A stretch of DNA of 64,000 bases from Marchantia polymorpha subsp. ruderalis (GCA_037833965.1 AP031356.1:25504501-25568500); one strand, 5' to 3'; positions 33,001 to 45,363 are shown, counted from the stretch's first letter. Translations and numbers: made by a program. The notes: a model not told the origin generated them from the sequence alone.

Positions 33001-35740
33001 ATATTATTCACATGATTCCTTAGGATCCCTAACTCCAGTTCGAATGCATCTTACCGGTAAAACAAAACTTGTGCACAAATCTCTCCTGCACTTTTTGACC
33101 CGTCCATTCCTTTTGACAGCCCTAAATCTCCTCTACAACCCGTAACTTTCACTCTAAGTTGGACCTCTAACTATGACACCCTATTGGGTTCTTCATCCAT
33201 AACCTTTCTAGAATTGACTTCTTCCATTTCAGCCCACTTTTGCTGCTTGAGTCATAACTCCATTGCGATCAATCTGTTTACCACGTCAGCCTCATCGCGT
33301 AAAGTCAGTGAGACAATATTTATCAGTTGATATACTTCTAGATAGTTATCTTTCTCATGGTTCAAACCCCGCACATACTTTGAACTCAACGTCCTTAGCT
33401 AGTAGAACACAAGAATGTCCATGTTTTCTGTAATCCTTGGGAGATATGTTGGTAGATGAAGATGGATTCAGGATATGGTTTGTGACTTTCAGCTTAAGTC
33501 TACTATTCGTCGGCGCTCGACACCTGAAGAGCCTTCGTTAACCACTGTATTCTCTTTGGAGGTGATTGTCAGATATCTTTGTCACCAGGACTCTCTCGAT
33601 AGCCACGATCATCCGTTGGGACACTAGCGGTGACTTTGTTGCTCTGCTAATCTGTACTCTCACTTTGAACTGACGTTCATCAGGCTCTTTCATAGATGCT
33701 TCAGATGGTGCCTAAACGTCAGGTGTCTAAGGTGATTGTTCTCATTGGTGTTTTTGTGTGCCACCTGTTCCATCACTTAATACTACATGCGCTAGTCTTG
33801 GATCATAAGTTAATCACAGCGTCCATGTTCACAAGTAAGGAAGACATGGAAATTATCCTTGTCTTTAATTATCCTTTCGTCTCTCGATCATTGCGAGCTA
33901 AAGCCATTTCTCAAATGATATTGAAATTTTAGTTTATTATTCACTCGACCTTGTGCATATAGAAGTAAGCCGTTTGCTCAAGTAAAACTAGTTGATTGAA
34001 AATGAACACCACTTTGAGTACGAAATTGTCTCGAAGTTAGTTCAACTTGGACTTATTCCAGCTTTTCCAAATAAGCATACTGTTTGCACTTCCATGGCCA
34101 ATTACAATGGAAGTGCAAAAATCATCAGCAAACTTAACACTTGAATGAAGAAAGGTTTCAAAGATAATTGGATGTGAGTAACTCCAATCTCCGATCCGTT
34201 GAGAAACTCGAACACCAGAACTTCCGCCGCTACTTGGAGGCATTACTCCAGCAACTCACACTTCCGAAGATGATCCCGTTATATCATATCTACCATCTTT
34301 CTTTGGAAGGTTGACATTGTTGTATGATGAGAATACAAGAAAACAATACTTGTGAATTTTTTGAAATAGAAAACTCTAATCTGGTGAAAAATTATTGATG
34401 TATATAATTGAACATTAGAAATGTTATGTGTAAGACAAACATCTCAAAAGGATTGGTGTAATTTTTACTTTTTAAGTATCTTGGTTTTGGGAAAAGGAAT
34501 CATTGTAAGTTACATGCATTCTACTTGTAGATTGTTCCAAATTTTCGGAACTTCGCGAGTCAGTTTCTTCTGCTCTACTCTACAAAGTTCAAACCTATAT
34601 CTCATTTCATTAACATTAATTGCCAATGTTTCATACTATTTGTCCTCTTATGAGTCTTTGTCTGCCTATGTGTGCTACAATATACTATGTGAAATCATCC
34701 AAATCGGAAATATCAGAATAAATCCTATTACGTGAGATAAGTTTGATCTAAATTTACTGTCAGCTCTTTTTCAAAAATCTAGTCCAGATTAATTTGCTAT
34801 TATTGCTAGAAATATTAAGTACCATAAATCAATGCTAGAATTAGAAGAGCTTGAAATGCCCAGCCATGAGTAATACTCTATGTCCGTGTTTAATTGAAGT
34901 TTCATGTCAACAAGTATCAAAGGATTGAGAATATTCAAAGTGTATGAAATTTTTTGAAATTATATGAGTATAAATTGAATAAAATTCTTCTTATAATTTC
35001 TCATAATATTTATTGAAGAATGACATACTCTATTTTTCATGTTATTGTGTTTGCCCAGCTCTTCTATTGTTTATATTCATATATTTATGGGTTTTCAAGT
35101 AGAATAAGGGTTTTTTTTCGGAATCAACTACAAACTATAGATTATGCTCTATCAACTACATATAGATTATGCTAAAGTGTAGGAATAAGAAGAAAGAGGG
35201 ATTAAGCCTCCAAAGATGACCTAAATACTGTTATTAAATCCTGCAGTTGATATAGAAACATTACAGACTTCAGGTATTTTACAAGTATTATAGTTACTTT
35301 TTCGATTATACAACGTCTAAGCTTCGCAATCATATGAAACCTAAGAAAATGTAAAACATTAACATCTTTAACACAACATCTTTTTTCTTCATAGCTTCAT
35401 TTATGTATATTTGAGATTCATGTTTTTACTCGACAGAAACATGCCATAAATATCAATGTCTTACCCTTTCAACACATGTTACACAATAACAAGTTCACGA
35501 CTTGCATTTGAGAAAAAAGAAGCCAAGTTTAAAGATAAGTTCTATAAGAAAGAGAAGTCACAAACCCAAATTTCAATAGTAGTAGTGAACGTTTTCAGTT
35601 ACATCCCTCATGTGGATTTTATCTGTTTTGGAGAAGGTAGCTCATGCGTTTGGGCATCCTACATGAGAAAATTGTGTCACATTCAAATTACTGTCAAACT
35701 GTGTCTCCCCGAAGTTTGGTGTTGTATGGTGCCTCAGTCT
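33001..35740. other. Unique AT-rich spacer between PPO2 and PPO3
   Basis: No gene, RNA or TE coding sequence was recognised. No open frame exceeds about 105 codons or has recognisable content. Confidence 0.5.
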
Positions 35741-37400
35741 CTCCTTTGACTTGAAAGTTTCCCTCATTCTCATAACGACGAGCTTCGTGCAGAAATTTTG
35801 GAACACAGAATCTAAGAATATCTTCTAGGGACGAGTTTGGATTGCAATTTGACCAATGGACATCTAGGATCGCATGAACCTCGGAAAAAAAGATGAAAGG
35901 TTCATGCGCAGCACATACCGCACTCTTAAGGTCATGCAGAGTATAGAAACTGTGTTCACATGCCAGTCAACTCAAGTCAACACTGTATCATGATCATGGT
36001 CACCGTCCACCTTCTTGAAGACCAAGTGCGGCGACGGAACAGTCTCCTGCTGTTAAAAGTGCAAAGCATACAACAAGCACCTGGAACCAAGATGCTGTAT
36101 AGCAAAATGATTCTTAAGCTGATCGAGAATGCAAGTAGACCCTGTTTGCTCGCGGTTGCAACGCGAGCATGCGTAGTCAAAACCTTGTCGTGGCCACATT
36201 GCTCTACACATTGCTCTACACTTTCTGCTGACTCGTTCAGATAGATATGCCTTCACCTTTCGGAACTGCAGTGCTCCTTACGTTACATTAACATGTGCGC
36301 ATCTCTATCTAGTTTCCTGGCATGACAGCGAGTATCTCCACGATGGATGATGTCACCGACCTCATGCTTCTCAAATAGTACTGCTCCTTTGATTTAAAAA
36401 CGATATGGACTGACAGGCATCCATTTATATCAAAGCGTAAAGACATCTCAGGAGCAGCTAACACAAGGCAATGCGAGCGCACCTCACTTGGCACAATCTT
36501 GTTGTGTGAAACTCGGGCATCCTGAAACTCTATAATGAAGTGGAACTCAAACTCAGATAGTGCATGGCAATCAATCTAAAAGGAAGAAAAACTTTCCCAG
36601 GGAAACTTTCTCATCGAGAATGCTGATGTATAGTGTACATGATCCAGAGAAGGACTCGACTAATCTGACAACGTTCTGTTTTAAGAATTTAAAAACACGA
36701 TATGGCTCCTTATAATTCCTTTGGATAAATATGCACCGAAGAAAATGCTCGATTTGCAGGTTTGTATAGAATGAACAAGCAACTCCTTATTGAATGCGGT
36801 TCACTAAAACGGTCACGCACGCTCGCTGACCAGTGTATCATAGCCGCCACTAAGGTACAAGGGAAGATCTATACTGTCGAAGATCATGGAAAATGCTGTT
36901 TCCATGACCGTATATCAGGAAAAGTACTTAACATGAACAAATTCCAGGAAGCAACCCTTTGTGAGGTATCTTTGGCTGTCACATATATTTGTAAACTGAA
37001 ATCTGTCACTGCTATATAGCATTCAGTGACTGATATGTCTGTTTAAATGGTTTATTGGGGTATTCATCCCTGTGTAGGAGTTCTTAGATAAAGGTACATC
37101 GTGGGACGATTGACTGATACTGGTGATGCTGACTATCATTCTCCTGTTTGTAGCTAGTGACTTGTAATTTAATATACACTGAAAATGAAGAAGTATCTCA
37201 TCGTTTGATGGATCTTGATTGATTGCGCAGATTCCGCACTGATTTTGTCCTTTTTCGAGTTCCAAACACATTTGAAAGCTTTCCTTCAACCGAATCGAAT
37301 CATGGAGGGCCATATTTCTGACTATTGGCTAGTAAGTTGGGCATCGGACATATGATCCATTATTTCCTTTGTTTCAAGGATGTGTTAGAAATCTTGGCTT
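35741..37400 (+). repeat. Upstream flank of PPO unit 3
   Basis: Homologous to the PPO1 and PPO2 upstream flanks, sharing the blocks at TGTGTTCACATG, GTGCGGCGACGGAAC, CGTGGCCACATTGCT and ACATGTGCGCATCTCTA. There are many small indels, and no open frame is conserved. Confidence 0.6.
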
Positions 37401-37410
37401 TTCTCGCTGT

Positions 37411-37526
37411 CAGTTAACTGTTATGTCGGTACGTGATAAGCAGTTTCTATCATGATCATGAAATTTCCGATATATCTGTAAAAGGTGTTTTTGTTGTTAC
37501 AGAGGTGGATCGCAAGACACTATAAA
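37411..37526 (+). promoter_or_regulatory. Core and proximal promoter of PPO3
   Basis: CAGTTAACTG at 37411-37420 (MYB-type palindrome) and TATAAA at 37521-37526 have the same spacing as in PPO1. Confidence 0.6.
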
Positions 37527-37741
37527 GCTTGCCGAGGTTTGCTTTCTTCAGCATGTTCAAGTTTTGTCAGCCCCTACACCGTGCAAGGTATTCGGGCTGG
37601 CATAACATCTAGCGCTGAAGGACGCCTTCTCGGATGTTTTTTAACAAACAGATTGTGACAAAAGACAAGTGAGATTCAAAGAACCAGGTTTGAAGCTAGC
37701 ACGAGCTCTTGGAAGAATATCCAACCTGCTGCTGCCCTGAG

Positions 37742-37973
37742 GTAAGCTCACCAGCACACATTGTCTTCTATTGTGGAATTTTGCTCTTTCCAGGAATTCA
37801 GAGTCCTATTTTGCCACAAGTTAGATTCGGATATAATAATGTTGCATCGAGGATCCTCGCAAACTCCGACATTTCATCGCAAAATCCGAAGATTTTTGTT
37901 ATGCGAATTGGGAATGTGCATATGCTTCTGAGCTGGAAACTCATTACTGATGAATTTGAATGATTGTCCACAG
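37742..37973 (+). other. 5'UTR intron of PPO3
   Basis: Donor CTGAG|GTAAGCT at 37742 and acceptor GTCCACAG|GC ending at 37973 give a 232-nt intron, 22 nt before the start codon. Confidence 0.7.
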
Positions 37974-37995
37974 GCCAAACACGCATATTGCACCA

Positions 37996-39858
37996 ATGAC
38001 GGCCTCCTGCCGTCAGCATATCTTCCCCATGCAAGGGGAAGGTCAGGGACGAGGCAATGCAGGTGTTGTTGAAGTGAAGCTTCTATGGGCGGTCTCTATG
38101 TGCTGCGCGCTTCTCTGCATGCAGTACCTCCCCTACAGCATCAGAGCAGAACCGGTTTTGGCATCGAGTCTGGGTTTTTGTAAAACCGTCCCGGTGCTGC
38201 GTGGAGCTCCCCTACATTGCTGCCTACCACCACCAGCGAGGAAACCCATCAGGTTCAAATACCCCACTTGCGAAAGCGGAGGTCCTCCCGTCATCCGCGA
38301 GAGGAAACCGGCCCATGTAGTCCAGAACGATCCTGAGTACGTCAGGAAGTACAATCTAGCTTACGCCAGAATGAAAGCACTGCCAGACAGCGATCCCAGA
38401 AGCTTTCTGAATCAGTGGAGAGTCCACTGCTCTTTCTGCAACGAAGCTTTCAAGCAGCGGGAGATACCAGGCCCTCTGGGCAAGGCCACCGGAGTTCTGC
38501 TTCAAGTCCATTTCAGCTGGACCTTTCTTCCGTGGCACAGGATGTATCTCTACTACCACGAGAGGATTCTGGCGGATCTGATCGGCGATCCCACATTCGC
38601 CCTCCCATTCTGGAACTGGGACAATCAGCTGGACCCTATCGCAAGCATGATGCCCTTCATGTTCCTTCCCAACTTCCCTGTCAACAATTCGGCCTTGCTC
38701 GACGCGAACAGAAACGCCAACCATATGCCTCCGAAAATCCTCTACTTGGGATACAATGGCAGGCTTGAAGCTGAGGGCAAACTCAACCTCACGGACGAGC
38801 AAATCAGATACGAGAACTTGTGCGTCATGTACAACCAGGTGGCGACCAAAATCAGCGCCAGAAGCTTCTTGGGGGGACCCTACGTTGTGGGGACCGACAA
38901 CACGGCTGCCAGCGTCAATGTGTCGGCCGGTGAGACTCCTGGTGAGTCCGGCGGAATGGAGATCGTACACAATGTTGCGCACGAGTGGACCGGACTGATC
39001 AACGATCCAGCCCATCCGGACAACGAGGACATGGGCAACTTCATCTACGCTGCTCGGGACCCCATCTTCTACAGTCATCACTCCAACGTCGACCGCCTGT
39101 GGGACGTGTGGAAAACCATCCCTGACAAAGTCACCATTGCAGGAAACAGGAAGAGAGTGGACTACACTTCCAGCGACTTCCTCGACTCCGAGTTCACCTT
39201 CTTCGACGAGAACCAGGATATGGTCATCGTCAAGATCAGAGACTCCCTTGACAATTCAAAGCTCGGAATCAAGTACACAGACGTCAGCGAGGCCGACAAT
39301 CTGTGGATCAACTACGAGCCGCTGCCTGCGCACAAACCATCGCAGCCGTGCAGTCCTAGAGACTGGCCTGCAGTGGTTCCCTCTGGTAACAACACCATCG
39401 GTAAGGTCCCCGCAAGCTTCAGGCTGGAGCGCCGTGCTCCTACAAAGAAGGACCTGAAAGGAAAGGGCTTGAAGCATAAGAACCAGCTGCAGGAGGACAT
39501 CGTCCTGGAGAGAGTGAGAATACCTCATTCAGCGTACGCGAGATTTGACGTCTTCATCAATTTCCCAGACGCCAACAGAGAGACTCACCTGTACATGTCG
39601 GAGTATGTCGGTACCTTCACTCATCTGCCCAGCGGCATGGTGGACATGAGCGCCTCAGTGTCACAGTCGTCCGTGACAGAATCGAATGGGATGTACCGAT
39701 TATTTAACATCCGTTACAGCGTCGGTCAGGCCCTTAGAAGGCTGGGCATTGGAGACTGGAATACCGACGTCGTGGTCACCATCGTTTCCAAGGGAATGCG
39801 GAAAACTAACCCGACAATGGACTTCTATTTCTCAGACATCAAGCAAGAATTCCAGTGA
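37996..39858 (+). CDS. Polyphenol oxidase / tyrosinase-type copper enzyme, copy 3
   Basis: The protein has 620 residues, with all CuA and CuB histidines, the thioether cysteine position and the DWL- and KFDV-like regions intact. The start is the first ATG after the acceptor (MTASCRQ). Differences include Leu for Phe in the signal segment (VKLLW), SIRAEP for SISAEP at the likely cleavage region, SQPCSP for SQPWSP and KHKNQ for KHTNQ. At some positions it agrees with copy 1 against 2 (YSI, EIPG, HFSW, LIGD), at others with copy 2 against 1 (GRLEAE, YARMK). This mosaic pattern fits gene conversion within the array. Confidence 0.95.
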   Translation: MTASCRQHIFPMQGEGQGRGNAGVVEVKLLWAVSMCCALLCMQYLPYSIRAEPVLASSLGFCKTVPVLRGAPLHCCLPPPARKPIRFKYPTCESGGPPVIRERKPAHVVQNDPEYVRKYNLAYARMKALPDSDPRSFLNQWRVHCSFCNEAFKQREIPGPLGKATGVLLQVHFSWTFLPWHRMYLYYHERILADLIGDPTFALPFWNWDNQLDPIASMMPFMFLPNFPVNNSALLDANRNANHMPPKILYLGYNGRLEAEGKLNLTDEQIRYENLCVMYNQVATKISARSFLGGPYVVGTDNTAASVNVSAGETPGESGGMEIVHNVAHEWTGLINDPAHPDNEDMGNFIYAARDPIFYSHHSNVDRLWDVWKTIPDKVTIAGNRKRVDYTSSDFLDSEFTFFDENQDMVIVKIRDSLDNSKLGIKYTDVSEADNLWINYEPLPAHKPSQPCSPRDWPAVVPSGNNTIGKVPASFRLERRAPTKKDLKGKGLKHKNQLQEDIVLERVRIPHSAYARFDVFINFPDANRETHLYMSEYVGTFTHLPSGMVDMSASVSQSSVTESNGMYRLFNIRYSVGQALRRLGIGDWNTDVVVTIVSKGMRKTNPTMDFYFSDIKQEFQ

Positions 39859-41850
39859 TGATTCTTGAATGCTGTAAGCCATCTTATTTTCTCGTCATGC
39901 ATAGACTTATTTTTTCTCAAGTCAATTGGGATTTGGCTAAGCTGAAAGCATTTGTCTACGGGTAAATGGAGAATGGTAGTTTTAGAACTATGAAGGTTAA
40001 GACTATTTGTATTCTTTGTCCCCCATGCGGGGTCCAGCGTTACCATTGTAACACATGATTATTTTGCAGTAAACACACACATTTTTTTGTCAATTTATAG
40101 TCCTCGTTCCTCTTTCAGTGCTATATAATGTCTCATATCCTTATGGACTATTCCAAACTATTCAAAAAGCAGCTATCATGTGCTTCATCTTTCTTCTACA
40201 TCAAGTTGTAGTGATCGTCTCCAATTCGCACATACGATGAGCTTTACTCGTTCTCATGGCTGATCATACCTTTTGCTGAGATCACCTGAGGTTCTTTTCG
40301 GCAGGATGCTTTCAATGAAATCAGCCGGAACGCAAGTATTTCGGACTTAGATTCCGTACGTGGCGTTGATTCTTCAATCCCCATGGACAGTTCATTCCAG
40401 TTCAGTTGAAGCTGTTGCATAGTACTCATGCATTCTCTTTTGGGAGACGGCTGTGGTTGGACAAAACGGCACTGATCACGGACCATGCATACTAATCCCG
40501 GTCAGCCATCGCCAGGCATTGAGCCAGACTTGATAAAGTGCTGCCTACTTTTTCTTATTTTCTTCTGTCAAACGTTCGTGATGTATACTGCAGCATGGAA
40601 AGTAGATATTGCTCTCAAGAGAGGAGGTCTCCTTGTATTCAAGATGGCAACAGCAAGCTTAAAAGCAATACCGTGAATAATATAGATTTAAATTATCACG
40701 CGTGAGAACACGTGCATTTGGTACTGACGGAGTATGTACAGTATTTCCTTACCTGCAAGATGGACATGAGTCTTCCTGTAAGGCTTCCACCCCATTTCAA
40801 ACCGAAAGAATGAGGTTTTCAAGATCAGTTTGTCCTAGCAACCTATACCATCATTACTCACAGAGAAGGGCATATCGAATGGGGAGTGGTGTCGTATCTT
40901 TGTAGACCATTGACAGTCATCAATCTTCATGCTTATGGATCATTATCAGGGCACTGCATGACCAAATCAGGTGATTCTAGTTAGTCACCTAAAATCCTCG
41001 CTTTTGGAAGATTTGGTGTGTCCCATCTGGACCGGTGGAACACACTTTCTCGGAGTATTTTCCTAGACTCGCACAAAGTTTCACATGTTATTGAGTGGGT
41101 GTATCTTCATTTTCTTGGATGCGATTACAAGGTTACGATAGCGTCAAAGTTATCCGAGTAGAGAGAGATGTATAAGTTTCAACGCTGATATTCTAACAAT
41201 AGTATATTATACATCTATGGATTCAGAAAAATAAATGGTTGTGAATGAACGGAAAAAAGTGTTTTCTATCAATCCACATGGTATAAAAATTTCTCTACCT
41301 TACTGACTAATTTACTTTATCCATTATTTTTCATTTTTTTATAGAGTGCACTAGCTAGCTCTATACAAAAATTTGCGGTTATATTAGAGCTATAACATCA
41401 TATGCTTTTGTTGTTTGAGTTTCGTTTAGTCTTAATAGTTAAATTATTAATGATGTTACGAAACATACATCCAATCATCAAACCGTAAACTCTAAAATAT
41501 GATTTGCTCATGGAGAAGTTAAGATAGAGCATTGTAGTAATCAGAACCTATTTCGAAAATGAGCCTATCATGTTGATTGATGACAACTTTTTCTTAGTGC
41601 TGAATGCATATTGTTGATAATGATATGATGGTTATGATACACTTGTGTTCCTTTACAAAGATTTATTTCTGTAAAGTTTGAAGACGAATTATTGTATCTT
41701 TCTGATAGTTTTGTACACAATTACTACCTGATATATAATACAGAAACTCTAGCTAGAATAAGCACAATGAGGTGTAACATAATGTTTGATGTTTGTTTGA
41801 CATATGCAAACTTTTACATGCAGTCTACTTAGATGATCTACATTGATAAT
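39859..41850 (+). repeat. Downstream flank of PPO3
   Basis: A copy of the PPO2 downstream flank (31568-33000). Homology is continuous to about 41136, interrupted by extra sequence, and resumes at 41742 (CTCTAGCTAGAATAAGC) to about 41850. Confidence 0.75.
41137..41741. mobile_element. 605-bp AT-rich sequence present only in the PPO3 flank
   Basis: PPO2's flank reads GGTTACAGCAACTC without a break. Here GGTTAC is followed by 605 extra bases, and homology resumes at TACAGAAACTC. The extra piece is flanked by TAC on both sides, compatible with a 3-bp duplication or with microhomology at a deletion in the PPO2 copy. No terminal inverted repeats or coding sequence were seen. Confidence 0.5.
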
Positions 41851-42075
41851 TCTTGCATGCCATTTTTACTAGACATGTAAGTAACATTACTTATAATCTT
41901 AGGTTCTTTACGACTCAGGCCTAAAACTTTATTCAAGAGCGATCTAAGGCAAATGTTTTGGAGTTATTGTCAGGTGAATTTAGCAAAAAAATCATTTTTT
42001 AAGATTTTAAAGTTTGAACAATAGTAAGATTAGAGAATACTTTTTGATGTATGATTACAAGAATATAATACTTGT

Positions 42076-42735
42076 TGTGGTGCCTAGTTTTTTTTAATTT
42101 TTGCATAAAGAACTAAAATATAAACATATTTTTTGTAGAATGTATAGATATAAGTTCCTAGATGTAGGAGTTAAGATATTTAATGGAAGTTAGTTAACTA
42201 GGAGAAGGAAGATGGAATCCGCCTTCGGCCAAAGACCTTCGGGTCTTCAGAACATCGGTGCAAACACCTTCGGCGACTTAATAGCTGGGCCTTCGGCGAA
42301 GACAACGGGTCACAATTTAAATTTGCCAAGGGCCGAGCAAGAACCTCACGCATGGCGGATGCCAACTTGCGCGCGTGTGAGAACCGTTAGGGCGTCGAGG
42401 GTAAGGCACGAAGCGGGCTTCTCGTGCCGACATTGTGCGAGAGAGAAGGAATTCCAAACGAGAGGTTCTTGCAGCAGGGTAGACACGGCCAGAGTCATGA
42501 CGCGACCCACGAAAGCTGATGTCCCAAAATTGGTCCACTCAGGTTACCCGATGGCGAATCAAGGAAGTATCCACGAGAGCTAGTCGCGACGTGCCTGGAT
42601 ATCCTACTGTGGGTAAGAATTGCGTGTCGGCGACTATCTGCAAGGAGATGATATATAACAATTGGCTCGAAGGCACCGATCTCCGAGGCAACCCGATGCT
42701 GTGGACGCTCGAGCACTGAACGAGGATCTTGGGAC
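42076..42735 (+). mobile_element. Copy D, left part: oldest decayed giant LTR
   Basis: It starts with TGTGGTGCC and a T/A-rich block that parallels the first 60 bp of copies A and B. It continues into GC-rich sequence with the CCTTCGGC microrepeats of the family. A start-like MTRPTKADVP at about 42498 corresponds to MTRPSRLRMVP in copy B. The sequence is interrupted at 42735 by copy C and resumes at 57652, with GGGAC on both sides. Confidence 0.65.
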
Positions 42736-43633
42736 TGTAATAACCCACCAAAGGCTAAAACTGCAGTATGGTGGTAAAAAGATCGAACCCACAGGGACAG
42801 AGGCAACACACAGAGTAAAAAGTGTCACGTTTAACAGACTTTTGTAGAGTTTGAATTCTAGGCGACTGTCACTCCCAGAAATACTGCAGTGCTCGACTCG
42901 GAGGCTCGACTCGGAGGAGGATCTCGACTCGGAGGATGCTCGGAGGATGCACGGTACAGCGTGGTCACTCAACACACATACACACACACACCTGAAACTG
43001 GCAAAAAGCACAACTCGGAGGTCGGTCAGGACCTCCGCTTTGGATTTCAGGAGGAAAGTGTCTCACAAGTTCACTCAGAGGTTCTGCAGGTAGTGCCTCC
43101 CACTCCGGCTTTTACTGCCCTTCCGCCAGGAACTAGCGTAGGGTACCCGGACTGGACTTCCCACTTCGGAACGAAGCCTCTACATACGCCGTGGACGTCA
43201 CCCTCGACTATCACACCAAACGCAGGGAGTGCAGACCCGACTGAGAACTTATTGAAACACGATCCAGTAACACACACACAACCTGAATTACAAACCAAGG
43301 TTTACACGAAGTAATAAAACTTCACATTGGCATTCAGGGGAAACTTCCCGTAGGAGTACAATCAGGATATGTCACTCGAAGGAGTAAGGGGGAACTGTTC
43401 AAGTATCTAACTCGCAGCCGGCTCTGAGCATCATAAATCACCCGCAGGTGCAGATCCGCACTACTCAAGTCTCTAACCGGGTACTAGCTCTGAACATTCA
43501 GCCGAAGGCCTTCAACTACAACATACGGTAACTTCGCTATGCTGCAGCTTCTCTACGTGGTGCCAGGACCAAAATGCACAAACACGCCAAGAAAGTGAGT
43601 TCCTGATTTGCACTTCCGAAACAGGAAGAGTCC

Positions 43634-43662
43634 CAAGGCAAAACGCCTTGATCTACTTTATA
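43634..43662 (-). promoter_or_regulatory. LTR TATA box and hairpin, copy C
   Basis: On the - strand TATAAAG (43662-43656) is followed by the hairpin CAAGGC-GTTTT-GCCTTG (43650-43634). Compared with copies A and B one base pair of the stem has changed on both sides, so pairing is kept. Confidence 0.6.
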
Positions 43663-43694
43663 CCCTCAAAGATCCTAACTAGCACTACGCTATC

Positions 43695-45087
43695 CTATCT
43701 ACTACTCGCAGCATCTGCGCGAAACCAAACTATTCTACTGCACTCGGCTGATCCGGTGCTGCGCCTCCTGCGCGCCGGACTGCTCCGCTCACTGTCTCTA
43801 CCTTGCCAGTCTTCCGACCGGCTGCGTAACCCCAGGCGTCGGAGCGCTGTGGTGACTTCCGACTGTAAGTGCGCCATAGTGTCGCGCGCACCCGACAAGA
43901 AGGTTTCTAATTTCCTCGCCACTCGCCGCCGACTCCGACTGTCACCCTCCGTCAATGCCGCCGCCCGAAGATCGAACTCCCTGAGTGTGATCCTCTCTTG
44001 AGCTGCCACCTCCCAATGGGCGTATCCTTTTAGACAACGAGTCACCTGTGTCGCCAACTCTCCTCGCGCCCTGCAGCTGCTCTCCACCTCTGCCAGCTGC
44101 ATTTCTGCTTCCGCACGTTGTGCCCTCAAATCCGAGCACTCGGATTGCAAGTTGCGCAACAACTCCTCATCCTCCTTGCGGGCTCTTTGACTTTCTTCTA
44201 AGGCGCGCGTCTGGCGCGCAAGCTCGGCTGCTAGGACTTGGTTTTGTCTCCGCTCCTCCTGCAATTCCGACTCGATCTTTGCCCGTATTAGCTCGGCATC
44301 CGCCTGACTTTTCGTCGCCGCATCCTCCCTCTGCTGCTGCAAGGCTTGGTATAGCTTCTGTGTGACCGCCAGGTGTTGTCGGAGGGCGGTGTTTCTATCC
44401 ACATATACTCCGCACCTAGAGGCCCACCTTGCCACCTTGCTCCTCGTCCTTCTCCTGATAGTCTCCACATAAGACTGCGGTTTTAAAGCACTCGCGTATT
44501 TGGATGTCTTGCGATCCAGATATCGCAGGAGTGGAACTATCTGTTCGCACAGCACCCCTGTTGGCGTTTTCTGCACCGAATCCGCTTCCTGCTCTTCCGA
44601 GCTCGTCTCATCCTCAGTCTCGAGGATTTCAGTCGCCACCGAATCCCTTGGCGACTCCCTGGAACTGTGGCGCGCAGCAGCTTCCGCTGCGACTGCTGCT
44701 CCACTGCCTGCTAAAATATCCAGGGCAGTGGGAGATCCCACTGTTTGAGCCCCTGTTCCGGCTCGATCTTCGGTTTCCGAAGGGGTCGACGCCGCAGTGA
44801 CTCTTGTCACTTTTGCACCGCCCGCTTCTGCTGCCTGTCCTTCCGGCGCAATCTGCGCGGAAGGTGTCTTCACTGAAGGTGCGTCCGCCGAAGGCGTCCG
44901 CACACTGGTCGTCGGCCCCATCCGTCTCGCAGTCGGCGAATCCGGCCGACTCTCTGTTGTCCGACTCGCAGTCGGCCGACCAGCAGTTGTCCGACTGGGA
45001 GTCGGATACACCCTGCGCGTCTTGACTCCACTTGGCCTGCTTGCTGGTGGCGTTTTCCCAGAAGTGCCTTCCGCCGAAGACGACCCT
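43695..45087 (-). pseudogene. U3-encoded protein of copy C, C-terminal half
   Basis: An open frame of about 464 codons runs leftwards from the R1 insertion to the natural stop. It contains SPTALDILAGSGAA, an acidic stretch and CEQIVPLLRYLDRK. A long Glu/Gln/Arg-rich coiled coil follows, then the conserved end CLKGYAHWEV, TLREFDLRAA, GDSRSRRRVARKLE, RLGLRSR and RRRRSTGSAEC. Each block has a direct counterpart in copies A and B. There are no stops or frameshifts apart from the R1 insertion. The open frame continues about 24 codons into the R1 LTR on the right, but those codons are not part of this gene. Confidence 0.8.
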
Positions 45088-45363
45088 TGTGAGCACAAAA
45101 TTGTGCTCACATGTCTTTTTAACCTTGTGAGAGTTAAAGTTTTAGATTTAAGCTCTTGCAAAATTATGCTCGGAGTTTTCTGGAAGTTTTGGTAAGATTA
45201 GGAGTTGGTGTAATAGCTAGTAGGCAAAGGTCCGGAACGGGGCTTTCAGGGCAGGGTCTCCGGCGAAGAGCCTTCGGTGAAGTTCCTTCGGGGAAAGGCC
45301 TTCGGCGAAACAGTGAAACCCTCATAACGTTTTCAATGTGTGACTCCTTGACTCAGTTAGTGT

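Noticed and set aside
42212-42583. A 123-codon ORF starting MESAFGQRPSG
   Set aside because: It lies in the decayed LTR copy D; only its MTRPTKADVP part resembles the family protein, and the frame closes soon after.
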